Of a DNA stretch of 64,000 bases, positions 46,140-55,382 are shown one piece after another. Both the position numbers and the translations under genes were made by a program. Source of the DNA: Burkholderia sp. NRF60-BP8 (GTDB lineage Bacteria > Pseudomonadota > Gammaproteobacteria > Burkholderiales > Burkholderiaceae). Under the pieces are notes generated by a model. It was given only the letters and a program-made list of their open reading frames with translations. It searched no databases and was not told where the DNA came from. The DNA is taken from positions 2,852,001-2,916,000 of the forward strand of contig NZ_CP013373.1 in the NCBI RefSeq assembly GCF_001522585.2, in the 5' to 3' direction. How positions within the stretch are numbered: position 1 is the first letter of the stretch; the number at the start of each line of letters is the position of its first letter.

Positions 46140-46963
46140 CGCAAGCCTTCCACTTTTCGCTGAACCGGATGAGCGCGCCGCGCTTGCCGCTCGACCGCTA
46201 CGTCGCGCTGTGCCGCCGCCTCGGCGTCGATGCCATCGAGATCCGCAACGATCTCGATGGCGTCGAGCTCGCCGACGGCACGCCGGCGGCCGCCGTACGC
46301 GCAACGGCCGAAGCCGGCGGCGTGACGATTCTGACGATCAACGCGCTGCAGCGCTTCGAGCAATGGAACGCCGAGCGCGCGGACGAGGCGACCGCGCTGG
46401 CCGACTACGCCGCACAATGCGGCGCGCGTGCGCTGGTACTGTGCCCGACCAACAGCCGCGGCGACACGCGCGGCGCGGACGCGCGCCATGCGGATCTCGT
46501 GACGGCGCTGCAGGCGTTGAAGCCGATCCTCGACGCGCGCGGCCTGCTCGGCTTCATCGAGCCGCTCGGTTTCGAGGAGTGCGCGCTGCGCCGCAAGTCG
46601 GACGCGGTGAAGGGCATCTACGCGGCGGCGGGCGAATCGGTGTTCCGGCTCGTGCACGACACGTTCCATCATCACCTCGCCGGCGAAGACATTTTCTTCC
46701 CGAACCTGACGGGCCTCGTGCACCTCTCGGGCGTCGAGGAAACCGACCTGCCGGTCGACCGCATGCGCGACGGCCACCGCGTGCTGGTCGGCGGCGCCGA
46801 CCGGCTCGGCAACATCCGGCAACTGCGCGCGCTGCTCGCGCGCGGCTACCGCGGCGCGTTGTCGTTCGAGCCGTTCGCGAGCGAGATCGCCGAAGCCGGC
46901 GACATCGAGGACCGGCTGCGGGCGAGCATCGACTATGTGCGCGACGCGCTGGCGGATCGCTGA
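46136..46963 (+). CDS. TIM-barrel sugar isomerase/epimerase (IolI/MocC-like)
   Basis: The 275-residue protein has the same barrel family as the gene before it: MSAPRLPLDRYVALCRRLGVDAIEIRNDL at the start, GFIEPLGFEECALR with a Glu ligand, and LVHDTFHHHLAGEDIF with Asp/His ligands, then GYRGALSFEPFASEI. It resembles 2-keto-myo-inositol isomerase IolI and rhizopine protein MocC. It starts inside the stop of the previous gene (ATGA), so the two are translationally coupled, and a Gfo/Idh/MocA dehydrogenase gene follows after 72 bases. Confidence 0.8.
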   Translation: MTQAFHFSLNRMSAPRLPLDRYVALCRRLGVDAIEIRNDLDGVELADGTPAAAVRATAEAGGVTILTINALQRFEQWNAERADEATALADYAAQCGARALVLCPTNSRGDTRGADARHADLVTALQALKPILDARGLLGFIEPLGFEECALRRKSDAVKGIYAAAGESVFRLVHDTFHHHLAGEDIFFPNLTGLVHLSGVEETDLPVDRMRDGHRVLVGGADRLGNIRQLRALLARGYRGALSFEPFASEIAEAGDIEDRLRASIDYVRDALADR

Positions 46964-47035
46964 GCGGACGGTCGTGACGGTGCGCGACCCACGCCGGCGC
47001 GTATCGTGAAAAAGCATCATCCCAAGGAGCACGAA

Positions 47036-48022
47036 ATGATCGAATTCGCTTTGTTCGGCGCGGGCAGAATCGGCAAGATCCACGCGGCGAACCTCGCGCG
47101 CCATCCGGGCGCGACACTGAAGTACGTGATCGACCGGCACGCGCCGTCGGCGGAAGCCCTCGCCCGCGCGCATGGCGCTCGAGCCGCCGACATCGAGCGC
47201 GCGCTCGGCGATGCGTCGGTGCGGGCCGTCGTGATCGCGTCGAGCACCGACACGCACGCGGACCTGATCGTCGCGGCCGCGAACGCGGGCAAGGCGGTGT
47301 TCTGCGAGAAGCCGGTCGACCTCGCCGTCGAACGCGCGCGTGCGTGCGCGGACGTCGTGCGGCGCACCGGCGTGACCTGCATGATCGGCTTCCAGCGCCG
47401 CTTCGACCCGACCTTCGCGGCGCTGAAGGCGCGCGTCGAGCGCGGCGAAATCGGCGCGCCGGAAATGCTGGTCGTCACGAGCCGCGATCCGGGCGCGCCG
47501 CCGGCCGACTACATCCGCAGCTCGGGCGGCATTTTCAAGGACATGCTGATCCACGACTTCGACGTGTTCCGCTGGATCCTCGGCGACGAAGCGCAGACGC
47601 TGCACGCAACGGGCAGCTGCCTGACCGATCCGGCCGTGCGCGACGCCGGCGACATCGATTCGACCGCCGTGACGATCCGCACGCGGCGCGGCTTGCTGTG
47701 CCAGATCAACACGTCGCGGCGCGCGGCCTACGGCTACGACCAGCGCTTCGAGCTGCTCGGCAGCCGCGGGATGCTGCAGGCCGGCAACGTGCGGCCGACC
47801 GAGGTCAGCGCATGGCTCGCGGGCGGCATCGCGACGGACGTGCCGGAGCCGTTCTTCCTCGAACGCTACCGGCACGCATACGCGGCCGAGATCGCGCATT
47901 TCGTCGACGCGCTGCGCGACGGCACACCGGTCCGGACGACGATCGACGACGGGCTCGCCGCGCTCGAACTGGCCGAAGCCGCGACGACGTCGTGGAAAAC
48001 GGGGCGCGCGATCGAGCTGTGA
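47036..48022 (+). CDS. iolG: Gfo/Idh/MocA-family dehydrogenase, inositol 2-dehydrogenase-like
   Basis: The 328-residue NAD(P)-dependent protein has an N-terminal Rossmann fold (FALFGAGRIGKIHAANLARHPGATL), VVIASSTDTHADLI, the family motif FCEKPVDL, and catalytic-region GGIFKDMLIHDFDVFRWILG. This last part is close to myo-/scyllo-inositol 2-dehydrogenase, which oxidises an inositol hydroxyl to a ketone. The ATG at 47036 has AAGGAG upstream. It ends the divergent operon of the moc-like block. Specificity among inositols and amino-inositols cannot be told from sequence. Confidence 0.87.
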   Translation: MIEFALFGAGRIGKIHAANLARHPGATLKYVIDRHAPSAEALARAHGARAADIERALGDASVRAVVIASSTDTHADLIVAAANAGKAVFCEKPVDLAVERARACADVVRRTGVTCMIGFQRRFDPTFAALKARVERGEIGAPEMLVVTSRDPGAPPADYIRSSGGIFKDMLIHDFDVFRWILGDEAQTLHATGSCLTDPAVRDAGDIDSTAVTIRTRRGLLCQINTSRRAAYGYDQRFELLGSRGMLQAGNVRPTEVSAWLAGGIATDVPEPFFLERYRHAYAAEIAHFVDALRDGTPVRTTIDDGLAALELAEAATTSWKTGRAIEL

Positions 48023-48211
48023 CGCAGCACACGACGGCGGCGATCCGGGCAAGCGGGCCGCCGCCACGCGATCGGCGGCGCGACCGGCACGGCGTGCCGC
48101 ACCGGCACGGCCGCATCGGGCAAATTTGCCGCTACGTCGCGCGGCCTGCGCGCGAAAGCACGTATGATGGCGAATCGATCGGCGTCGCCGATCTCCCGCG
48201 TTTTCATCACC

Positions 48212-48898
48212 ATGCTCGATCACCTCATCTGCGACTGCGACGGCGTGCTCGTCGACAGCGAAGTCATCGCCGACCGCGTGCTGCTCGACACGCTGTCCGC
48301 CACGTTCCCGAACCTCGATTTCGAAGCCGCCGCGAAGTCGGCATTCGGCCAGCAGACGTCGCGCTTCCTCGCCGGCATCGAATCCCGCTTCGGGATCGAG
48401 ATGCCCGCCAACTTCATCGAGACCATCGAGCACAACATCGAAGTCGCGCTCGCGCAATCGCTCGCGCCGATCAGCGGCGTGCGCGACGCGCTGCTGAAGA
48501 TCGCGCTGCCGGCCGCCGTCGTGTCGAACAGCCGGCTCGTGCGCGTGCGCAGCTCGCTGAAGCGCGCATCGCTCACCGAGATCTTCGGCGAGCGCGTGTT
48601 CAGCTCCGAACAGGTCGCGCGGCCGAAGCCCTACCCCGACGTCTACCTGCATGCGGCGCGCACGCTCGGCGTCGAGCCGGCACGCTGCATCGTCGTCGAG
48701 GACAGCATTTCGGGGTTGAATGCCGCGCGGGCGGCCGGGATGAAGACGATCGCGTTCGTCGGCGCGAGCCACATCCCCGACAACTACGCGGACGCGCTGC
48801 GCGCGATGGGCATCACGCGGATCATGCGCAGGATGGACGAACTGCCGGCGCTCGTCGAAGCCGGCATGCGCGGAGAATTCGGCGACGTGCCGTGGTGA
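48212..48898 (+). CDS. HAD-superfamily (subfamily IA) phosphatase
   Basis: The 228-residue cytoplasmic phosphatase has motif I ICDCDGVLVDSEV (two Asp), a helical cap, motif II VVSNSRL, motif III Lys in VARPKPYPDVY and motif IV VVEDSISGLNAA. It is like YieH/beta-phosphoglucomutase-type enzymes that act on sugar phosphates. The ATG at 48212 is chosen because the protein then starts directly at motif I; its RBS is poor. It lies 189 bases after the inositol dehydrogenase and may or may not belong with that pathway. Confidence 0.85.
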   Translation: MLDHLICDCDGVLVDSEVIADRVLLDTLSATFPNLDFEAAAKSAFGQQTSRFLAGIESRFGIEMPANFIETIEHNIEVALAQSLAPISGVRDALLKIALPAAVVSNSRLVRVRSSLKRASLTEIFGERVFSSEQVARPKPYPDVYLHAARTLGVEPARCIVVEDSISGLNAARAAGMKTIAFVGASHIPDNYADALRAMGITRIMRRMDELPALVEAGMRGEFGDVPW

Positions 48899-48989
48899 CG
48901 GGCGGCGCAGCCGCGGGAATGGCGACCGCGCCGTAATGTAAAGGCGATGGGCGGAACGCGGCAGCGCATTCCGCGTGCTGTGCCGATGG

Positions 48990-49220
48990 TTATTGGCCGA
49001 ACGGACGCAGCCAGTGCTCCGGCACCCCGTCCCATTCGGTCACGAACGGCATCGGCGTCGGACGGGCATTCTCGCGCCAGCCCCCCAGCCAGTTGGCAAG
49101 CAGGTTCAGGAGCGTGCCGGGCTTGCAAGCGGGCAGGCTCGGCATCGGCATCGGCTTCCCGTTCGACCAATCGAAACCGCCGCTCACATGACCGCATTCG
49201 ACCGCATTGATTTCACGCAT
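48990..49220 (-). CDS. Small peptide with double-glycine leader (bacteriocin/secreted peptide-like)
   Basis: The 76-residue product begins MREINAVECGHVSGG, a textbook double-glycine leader (basic start, Glu at -7, Val-Ser-Gly-Gly end) like those cut by ABC transporters with a C39 peptidase. The 61-residue core has a Gly/Leu/Trp part (LLNLLANWLGGW) and Pro-Met repeats (PMPMP, PTPMP). An excellent GGAGG lies nine bases before the ATG at 49220. No transporter, immunity protein or modification enzyme is next to it. The neighbour upstream on the strand is ribB, 187 bases away. Confidence 0.72.
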   Translation of the reverse strand: MREINAVECGHVSGGFDWSNGKPMPMPSLPACKPGTLLNLLANWLGGWRENARPTPMPFVTEWDGVPEHWLRPFGQ

Positions 49221-49407
49221 CTGGTATTTCCTCCGTTGATTGACTGACCGCCCCGCCCGGATAGGGCGCCGGGCGGATCCAGGCCCGAAGCAGGCCGGAC
49301 AATCGACGGCCGGCATGCTTCGGAGTCCGGTAGTCTAGGAGGTCGCCCTCATGCCGGACATCGGAGAACGTCCATTTCCGCAGGGTCGCGTGCGCGGTGC
49401 GGCGTCG

Positions 49408-50118
49408 TCACGCCGGCTCGCAGCAGCGTTCGCGCGCCGCCGCCAGCGCCTCGCGGAACTCGACGAGTTCCGCGATCGTCAGCATCGGCAGCCCGTGCCG
49501 TTGCGCGAAGCGCTCGACGTCGTCGCCGCGCGTCATCGTGCCGTCCGGATTCATCAGCTCGCACAGCACGCCGGCCGGTTTCAGTCCCGCGAGAATCGAC
49601 AGGTCGACCGTGCCTTCGGTGTGACCGCGGCGCGCCAGCACGCCGCCCGGTTGCGCACGCAACGGAAACACGTGGCCGGGGCGCACGATGTCGTACGGCT
49701 TCGCATCGTCGGCGATCGCCGCGCGGATCGTCGTCACGCGATCGGCCGCCGACACGCCGGTATGCACGCCTTCGCGCGCCTCGATCGACGCGGTGAACGC
49801 GGTGCCGTTGCGGCTTTCGTTGGTCTGCACCATCGGCGGCAGCTCGAGCGCGCGCACCGTGTCGTCGGTCAGGCACAGGCACACGATGCCGCTGCACTCG
49901 CGAATCAGCAGCGCCATCGTCTCGGGCGTGATGCGCTCGGCGGCGACGATCAGGTCGGCTTCGTTCTCGCGGTCGTGGTCGTCCTGCAGCACGACCGCGC
50001 GGCCGGCGCGCATCGCGTCGAGCGCAGCGGCGATGCGCGGCGGCACCGGTTCGGAATCCAGCAGCGGGAGATCGGCAAAGGCGTCGGCAGGCGCCGACGA
50101 AACGGACATCAAGGACAT
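49408..50118 (-). CDS. ribB: 3,4-dihydroxy-2-butanone-4-phosphate synthase
   Basis: The 236-residue enzyme makes the four-carbon unit of riboflavin from ribulose 5-phosphate. It has the RibB motifs [18 protein letters not shown] (Mg ligand Glu), [32 protein letters not shown] and [11 protein letters not shown]. It lacks the GTP cyclohydrolase II half of RibBA fusions. GAGGAG sits nine bases before the ATG at 50118. An FMN riboswitch lies in its leader, so synthesis falls when FMN is plentiful. Confidence 0.96.
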   Translation of the reverse strand: MSLMSVSSAPADAFADLPLLDSEPVPPRIAAALDAMRAGRAVVLQDDHDRENEADLIVAAERITPETMALLIRECSGIVCLCLTDDTVRALELPPMVQTNESRNGTAFTASIEAREGVHTGVSAADRVTTIRAAIADDAKPYDIVRPGHVFPLRAQPGGVLARRGHTEGTVDLSILAGLKPAGVLCELMNPDGTMTRGDDVERFAQRHGLPMLTIAELVEFREALAAARERCCEPA

Positions 50119-50239
50119 GTGAAACGCTCCTCGCAAATACGATTTGGGCGAAAAACGTTTCAGGGCATTGCAAACAGACAGAACGACAACCCGCTTCGCA
50201 TGCAGCGCGAAGCGGCCCTGACGGACATGACTATCTGCA

Positions 50240-50381
50240 CATCTTCTCTCATCCGGACTGTGACCGTCGGCTCTGGCATTCGACCAGATCTGCTGACCCC
50301 GCGCGGATGCGCGGGCGCTCGCGGGCTCGCCGGCTTACGCCGGCCTACCGCCGGTGGGGAATTTCACCCCGCCCTGAAGAC
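50240..50381 (-). ncRNA. FMN riboswitch (RFN element) in the ribB leader
   Basis: On the minus strand the leader starts CTTCAGGGCGGGGTGAAATT and ends with CCGACGGTCACAGTCCGGAT followed by GAGAGAAGATG. These are the conserved ends of the FMN aptamer, with a variable GC-rich arm in the middle. It begins about 120 bases before the ribB ATG and probably controls its translation or transcription. Confidence 0.95.
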
Positions 50382-50593
50382 GCACTGATTGCCGGACGGG
50401 AACGCCCCGTCATCGGCGGGCCAAGCATACAACAGCCGCGCGCGACGCGCAGCGAACGACCGGTAAAACCTTACTGACGACTCCGTCTAACGGCCTCGTC
50501 CAAACGGCCGGCGGACCCACCCGCGACGCCGCGACGGCCGGCGAAGCGACGCCGCGACGGCCGGGAAACGCAGTCGCGCCGCGCGGCGCGCGA

Positions 50594-51280
50594 TCAGTTG
50601 GCGGCGGCGTGCGCCGCGTCCGGCACGAGCCAGCGCGGCGGCACCTCGGGGCTCACCGTCACGCGGAACGCACGCGCTTCGCTGTCGCCCGGGTTGCGCA
50701 GGCTGTACGGCTGGTCGGCATCGAACACGATCGCATCGCCGGTCGCGAGCAACTGGCGGCGGTCGTGCACGCTGACCTCGAGCGTGCCTTCGCTGACGAC
50801 GAGGTTGACCGTCGTGCCGGGTGCGCGGCGCGTGCCGGGTTCCGTATGCAGCGGCGCGATCCGCAGTTCGTGGAATTCGGCCGCGGCCGGCTCGCCTTCC
50901 GGGTACAGCGCACGTGCCGAGAAGCGGCCGTTCGAGCTGACCACGCGCGACGCGCGCTCGGCCGCCAGATGCTCGAAACCGTTCACCGCATGGCGCCGCA
51001 GGAACGCGGCGACCGACACCTTCAGCGCCGCCGCGATCTTGCAGAGCACCTTGATCGACGGCACGCTGCGCGCCGATTCGATCTGCGCGAGCATCGCGCG
51101 CGACACGCCGGACAGCCGCGCGAGCGCATCGAGCGACAGTTGCCGCTCGGCGCGCAAGCGCGCCAGGTTCACGCCGACGACCTGCTCGAGCGCGTCGAGC
51201 GACGCGGACGCGCGCAGGTCGGCGGCATTGCCGGACTCGAAGGAAGACACGTCGCGCACGAGCGCCAGGGATGAAGACAT
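50594..51280 (-). CDS. XRE-family regulator with cupin domain
   Basis: The 228-residue protein has a Cro/CI-type HTH (NLARLRAERQLSLDALARLSGVSRAMLAQIESARSVPSIKVLCKIAAAL) at residues 38-90 and a C-terminal cupin (PGTTVNLVVSEGTLEVSVHD, GDAIVFDADQPYSLRNPGDSEAR). This layout is that of regulators of amine, amino acid or sulfur metabolism that sense a small ligand. Its targets are unknown. It lies between the riboswitch region and an MFS gene on the same strand. Confidence 0.9.
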   Translation of the reverse strand: MSSSLALVRDVSSFESGNAADLRASASLDALEQVVGVNLARLRAERQLSLDALARLSGVSRAMLAQIESARSVPSIKVLCKIAAALKVSVAAFLRRHAVNGFEHLAAERASRVVSSNGRFSARALYPEGEPAAAEFHELRIAPLHTEPGTRRAPGTTVNLVVSEGTLEVSVHDRRQLLATGDAIVFDADQPYSLRNPGDSEARAFRVTVSPEVPPRWLVPDAAHAAAN

Positions 51281-51492
51281 AGCATGGCCTCCGGGCCGCC
51301 GCGCGGCCCTGCATAGGGGGTAAGCCGGAATCGGGTTGCGCCGGTCGTGGCGCGTATCGAGACGCTATCACCCGCCCTTGCACGGGCAAACGAAGTTATC
51401 TTCACACCGTTATCAGCATCGCGGAGGAATGCGTTTCTCGCGAACCTTTTCCTGCCGCCATGGCGTCGCCGCGCAAGGCGCCGCGGCGCCGC

Positions 51493-52668
51493 TCACTGCG
51501 CCGCCTGCGCCGCGCCGCGCGCCGGGCCGCGCGCATCGAGCCGCATCGCGAGCCACGTGACGACGAGCGCCGCGAACGTCACCGCGACCGCGACCCACGG
51601 CAGCGCATCGAGCGCGAAGCCGTGTTCCAGCGCGAGGCCGCCGAGCCATGCACCGCCCGCATTGCCGACGTTGAACGCGCCGATGTTCAGCGTCGACGCG
51701 AGATGCGGCGCGCTCGCGGCCTTCTCGACCACGCGCGCCTGCAGCGGCGGCACCGTCGCGAACGCGGCGATCCCCCAGACGAATACGGTGACGGCGGCCG
51801 CGACCGGCAGGTGGCTCGTCTTCGCGAACGCGGCCATCACGGCCATCAGCGCGACGAGGATCGCGATCAGCGACGGCATCAGCGCGCGGTCGGCGAGCTT
51901 GCCGCCGATCGTATTGCCGATCGTCAGCCCCGCGCCGAACAGCACGAGGATCAGCGCGACCGCGCGCGGCGAATAGCCCGACACGGTCTCGAGAATCGGC
52001 GCGATGTAGGTGAACACGACGAACACGCCGCCGAAGCCGAGCACGGTCATCAGCAGCGCGAGCCATACCTGCGGCTCCTTCAGCACGCGCACTTCGTGGC
52101 CGAGGCCGACCGGCCCGCCGTCGTGGCGGTTCGGCACGAGCGCGGCCACGCCGCCGAGCGCGAGCACGCCGAGCGCGGCGACGATCCAGAACGACGCGCG
52201 CCAGCCGAGCAACTGGCCGACGAACGTGCCGAACGGCACGCCGAGCACGTTCGACAGCGTGAGCCCGGTGAACATCAGCGCGATCGCGCTCGCGCGCTTG
52301 TCGGCCGGCACGAGCGACGCGGCGACCACCGCGCCGATGCCGAAGAACGAGCCGTGCGCGAACGACGTGACGACGCGCGCGACCATCAGCATCGCGTAGC
52401 CGGACGCGGTCGCGCACAGCACGTTGCCGACGATGAAGATCGCCATCAGCACCTGCAGCGCGGCCTTGCGCGGCATGCGGCTCGTCAGCACCGCGAGCAG
52501 CGGCGCGCCGACCGCGACGCCGAGCGCGTAGCCGGTGACGAGCAGGCCGGCAGACGGCAGCGACACGGCCAGGTCGTGCGCGACGTCGGGCAGGAGGCCC
52601 ATGATGATGAATTCGGTGGTGCCGATGGCGAAGGCGCTGATCGCGAGCGCCAGTAACGGAAGGGGCAT
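51493..52668 (-). CDS. MFS exporter, DHA1/AraJ-like
   Basis: The 391-residue protein has twelve helices and the start MPLPLLALAISAFAIGTTEFIIMGLLPDVA, which is typical of AraJ/PbuE/YdhP-like drug:H+ antiporters. Other marks are LTSRMPRKAALQ (loop 2-3), ARVVTSFAHGSFFG, and IGNTIGGKLADRALM. It probably exports a sugar-like compound, purine or drug. It diverges from a LysR regulator whose control region holds a palindrome, so that regulator probably governs it. The frame extends much further upstream but no family start lies there. Confidence 0.9.
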   Translation of the reverse strand: MPLPLLALAISAFAIGTTEFIIMGLLPDVAHDLAVSLPSAGLLVTGYALGVAVGAPLLAVLTSRMPRKAALQVLMAIFIVGNVLCATASGYAMLMVARVVTSFAHGSFFGIGAVVAASLVPADKRASAIALMFTGLTLSNVLGVPFGTFVGQLLGWRASFWIVAALGVLALGGVAALVPNRHDGGPVGLGHEVRVLKEPQVWLALLMTVLGFGGVFVVFTYIAPILETVSGYSPRAVALILVLFGAGLTIGNTIGGKLADRALMPSLIAILVALMAVMAAFAKTSHLPVAAAVTVFVWGIAAFATVPPLQARVVEKAASAPHLASTLNIGAFNVGNAGGAWLGGLALEHGFALDALPWVAVAVTFAALVVTWLAMRLDARGPARGAAQAAQ

Positions 52669-52780
52669 GACGTTCTCCGGAAGGCGGCGGCCGCGGCGCC
52701 GGTTCGGTGCCGCACCGCACAAGAAAGCGGGATGTGCGCGCATTGTCCCGAAGACGCCTATATTTGATAATTGGCGTGGC

Positions 52781-52799
52781 ATTTGAACCATTTTCAAAT
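52781..52799 (+). promoter_or_regulatory. LysR-type operator between MFS exporter and LysR gene
   Basis: The perfect inverted repeat ATTTGAA-CCATT-TTCAAAT lies 16 bases upstream of the LysR gene start at 52816 and fits the T-N11-A LysR box. The region just upstream is also AT-rich (TATATTTGATAATT). Confidence 0.65.
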
Positions 52800-52815
52800 A
52801 TCTCTGGAAAATCGC

Positions 52816-53748
52816 ATGGACCGACTGGGCGACATCCGGCTGTTCGTCGAGGCGGCGGAACTGGGCAGCCTGTCCGCCGCCGGGCGCAAGCTGAACCTCA
52901 CGCCGGCCGCCGCGAGCGCGCGGCTCGCGAAGCTGGAGGCGAAGATCGCGACGCGGCTGTTCGAACGCTCGACGCGGCAATTGCGGCTCACCGACGAAGG
53001 CAAGCTGTACCTGAACTGCTGCCGCCAGGCGCTGCAGGCGCTCGACGACGCGGACGCGATGCTGCAGGAAGGCCGCAACGTCGTGAGCGGCAAGGTGCGG
53101 CTGTCGTCGACGTCCGATTTCGGCCGCCACCAGCTGCTCGACTGGCTTCACGAATTCACGACGCTGCATCCGGGCGTCACGTTCTCGCTGACGGCGTCCG
53201 ATTCGTCGTCGAACCTGTGGCAGGACGAGATCGACCTCGCGATCCGCTTCGCCGCCCCGCCCGACGGCGCGCTGATCGCCCGCCGGCTCGCGACCAACCG
53301 GCGCGTGCTGTGCGCGGCGCCGTCGTTCGTCGAGCGTCATGGCGTGCCGGCCGATCCGCACGATCTGGCCCGCTTTCCGTGCAACGTGATCACGATCGCG
53401 TCCGGCCCGATGAACACCTGGCACTTCACGCGCGGCGACGAAGTGCAGATCCACACGGTGCCGGTGTCGACCGCGTTCGAGACCAACGACGGCGGCCTCA
53501 CGCGCGAATGGACGCTGCGCGGCCACGGCATTGCGCTGAAGTCGCTGTGGGACATCGCCGACGACGTCCGCGCGGGCCGGCTGCGCGTGCTGCTGCCCGA
53601 CTGGCGGCACCAGGATGCGCCGCTGCACGCGATCTATCACAGCAAGCGCTACATGGCGCCGCGCGTGCGCGTGCTGCTCGATTTTCTCGCCGAACGCTTC
53701 GCGCGCGAGGAAGCGGCGCTCGACGACTTGCTGAACGCGTGCCGCTGA
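52816..53748 (+). CDS. LysR-family transcriptional regulator
   Basis: The 310-residue protein has a LysR HTH (MDRLGDIRLFVEAAELGSLSAAGRKLNLTPAAASARLAKLEAKI, LFERSTRQLRLTDEG) and an effector domain of the CrgA/AaeR group (KVRLSSTSDFGRHQLLDWLHEF, DLAIRFAAPPDGALIARRLATNRRVLCAAPSF). It diverges from the MFS exporter gene and is the likely activator or repressor of both itself and the exporter through the palindrome just upstream. Confidence 0.92.
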   Translation: MDRLGDIRLFVEAAELGSLSAAGRKLNLTPAAASARLAKLEAKIATRLFERSTRQLRLTDEGKLYLNCCRQALQALDDADAMLQEGRNVVSGKVRLSSTSDFGRHQLLDWLHEFTTLHPGVTFSLTASDSSSNLWQDEIDLAIRFAAPPDGALIARRLATNRRVLCAAPSFVERHGVPADPHDLARFPCNVITIASGPMNTWHFTRGDEVQIHTVPVSTAFETNDGGLTREWTLRGHGIALKSLWDIADDVRAGRLRVLLPDWRHQDAPLHAIYHSKRYMAPRVRVLLDFLAERFAREEAALDDLLNACR

Positions 53749-53963
53749 CGGCCGTCCCGCCGCCATGTAGGGGTCGGCCCCCCCCGAGCCGGCGTCGCGC
53801 GCCCGCAACCGGGCGGCCGTCCGTCGCGGCGTGAAAAGCTATAATGGAAGGCTTTCCCGACGGCCTTTCCTGCTCGCAGCGCGCGGTTCGCGCGCCGCGC
53901 ACGGCCGTCCCGACCCACTCTTGACGACGCCCCCAGGTCAACCACTGCGAACGGCGAATCCCC

Positions 53964-55349
53964 ATGACCAAGAAAGTTTACGTAAAGACCTTCGGCTGCC
54001 AGATGAACGAGTACGACTCGGACAAGATGGTGGACGTGCTCAACGCGGCCGAAGGCCTCGAAAAGACCGACACGCCGGAAGACGCGGACATCATCCTGTT
54101 CAACACGTGCTCGGTGCGCGAGAAGGCGCAGGAGAAGGTGTTCTCCGATCTCGGCCGCGTGCGCGAGCTGAAGGAAGCGAAGCCGGGCCTCCTGATCGGC
54201 GTCGGCGGCTGCGTCGCGAGCCAGGAAGGCGCGTCGATCGTGTCGCGCGCGCCGTACGTCGACCTCGTGTTCGGCCCGCAAACCCTGCACCGCCTGCCGC
54301 AGATGATCGACGCGCGCCGCGCGAGCGGCCGCGCGCAGGTCGACATCACGTTCCCCGAAATCGAGAAGTTCGACCACCTGCCGCCCGCGCGCGTCGAAGG
54401 GCCGAGCGCGTTCGTGTCGATCATGGAAGGCTGCTCGAAGTACTGCAGCTACTGCGTGGTGCCGTACACGCGCGGCGATGAAGTGTCGCGCCCGCTCGAC
54501 GACGTGCTGACCGAAATCGCCGGCCTCGCCGACCAGGGCGTGCGCGAAGTCACGCTGCTCGGCCAGAACGTGAACGCTTATCGTGGAAAATTCGGTGGTG
54601 CGCTGACGGCCGGCTCGTCGGACATCGCCGATTTCGCGACGCTGATCGAATACGTCGCCGACATCCCCGGCATCGAGCGGATCCGCTACACGACGTCGCA
54701 CCCGAAGGAATTCACGCAGCGCCTGATCGACACCTACGCGAAGGTGCCGAAGCTCGTGAGCCACCTGCACCTGCCGGTCCAGCACGGCTCCGACCGCATC
54801 CTGATGGCGATGAAGCGTGGCTACACGGTGCTCGAATACAAGTCGGTGATCCGCAAGCTGCGCGCGATCCGCCCCGATTTGTCGCTGTCGACCGACATGA
54901 TCGTCGGCTTCCCCGGCGAGACCGAGGAAGATTTCGACAAGATGATGGCGCTCGTGCACGAGATGAGCTACGACACCAGCTTCTCGTTCATCTACAGCCC
55001 GCGCCCGGGCACGCCGGCCGCGAACCTCGCCGACGACACGCCGCGCGAAGTGAAGCTCAAACGCCTGCAACATCTGCAGGCGACGATCGAGGAGAACGTC
55101 GCGCACATCAGCCGGTCGATGGTCGGGAAGGTCGAGCGGATCCTCGTCGAGGGCCCGTCGCGCAAGGACCCGAACGAACTCGCGGGCCGCACCGAGAACA
55201 ACCGGGTCGTGAATTTCCCGGCGCCGCTCGCGTCGCACCCGCGCCTGATCGGTCAGATGATCGACGTGAAGATCAACCATGCGTACCCGCACTCGCTGCG
55301 CGGCGAGCTCGTGCTCGTCAGCGACGACGCGAGCGCGGCCACCCACTGA
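53964..55349 (+). CDS. miaB: tRNA-2-methylthio-N6-dimethylallyladenosine synthase MiaB
   Basis: The 461-residue radical-SAM enzyme adds the methylthio group to i6A37 of tRNAs. It has the auxiliary cluster Cys (Cys12 in [11 protein letters not shown], Cys49 in [10 protein letters not shown], and one in GVGGCVAS), the radical-SAM CxxxCxxC Cys157-Cys161-Cys164 in GCSKYCSYC, and a C-terminal TRAM domain ending [16 protein letters not shown] at 53840-53845 is a likely -10. It is first in the block with phoH and ybeY. Confidence 0.97.
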   Translation: MTKKVYVKTFGCQMNEYDSDKMVDVLNAAEGLEKTDTPEDADIILFNTCSVREKAQEKVFSDLGRVRELKEAKPGLLIGVGGCVASQEGASIVSRAPYVDLVFGPQTLHRLPQMIDARRASGRAQVDITFPEIEKFDHLPPARVEGPSAFVSIMEGCSKYCSYCVVPYTRGDEVSRPLDDVLTEIAGLADQGVREVTLLGQNVNAYRGKFGGALTAGSSDIADFATLIEYVADIPGIERIRYTTSHPKEFTQRLIDTYAKVPKLVSHLHLPVQHGSDRILMAMKRGYTVLEYKSVIRKLRAIRPDLSLSTDMIVGFPGETEEDFDKMMALVHEMSYDTSFSFIYSPRPGTPAANLADDTPREVKLKRLQHLQATIEENVAHISRSMVGKVERILVEGPSRKDPNELAGRTENNRVVNFPAPLASHPRLIGQMIDVKINHAYPHSLRGELVLVSDDASAATH

Positions 55350-55382
55350 CCGACCGACGCCCGACAGGAGCCCGACGCTACT

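Noticed and set aside
49253..49323. Two hairpins between ribB and the small peptide gene as a riboswitch
   Set aside because: They are strong stems but match no known RNA family; more likely terminator-type structures of ribB.
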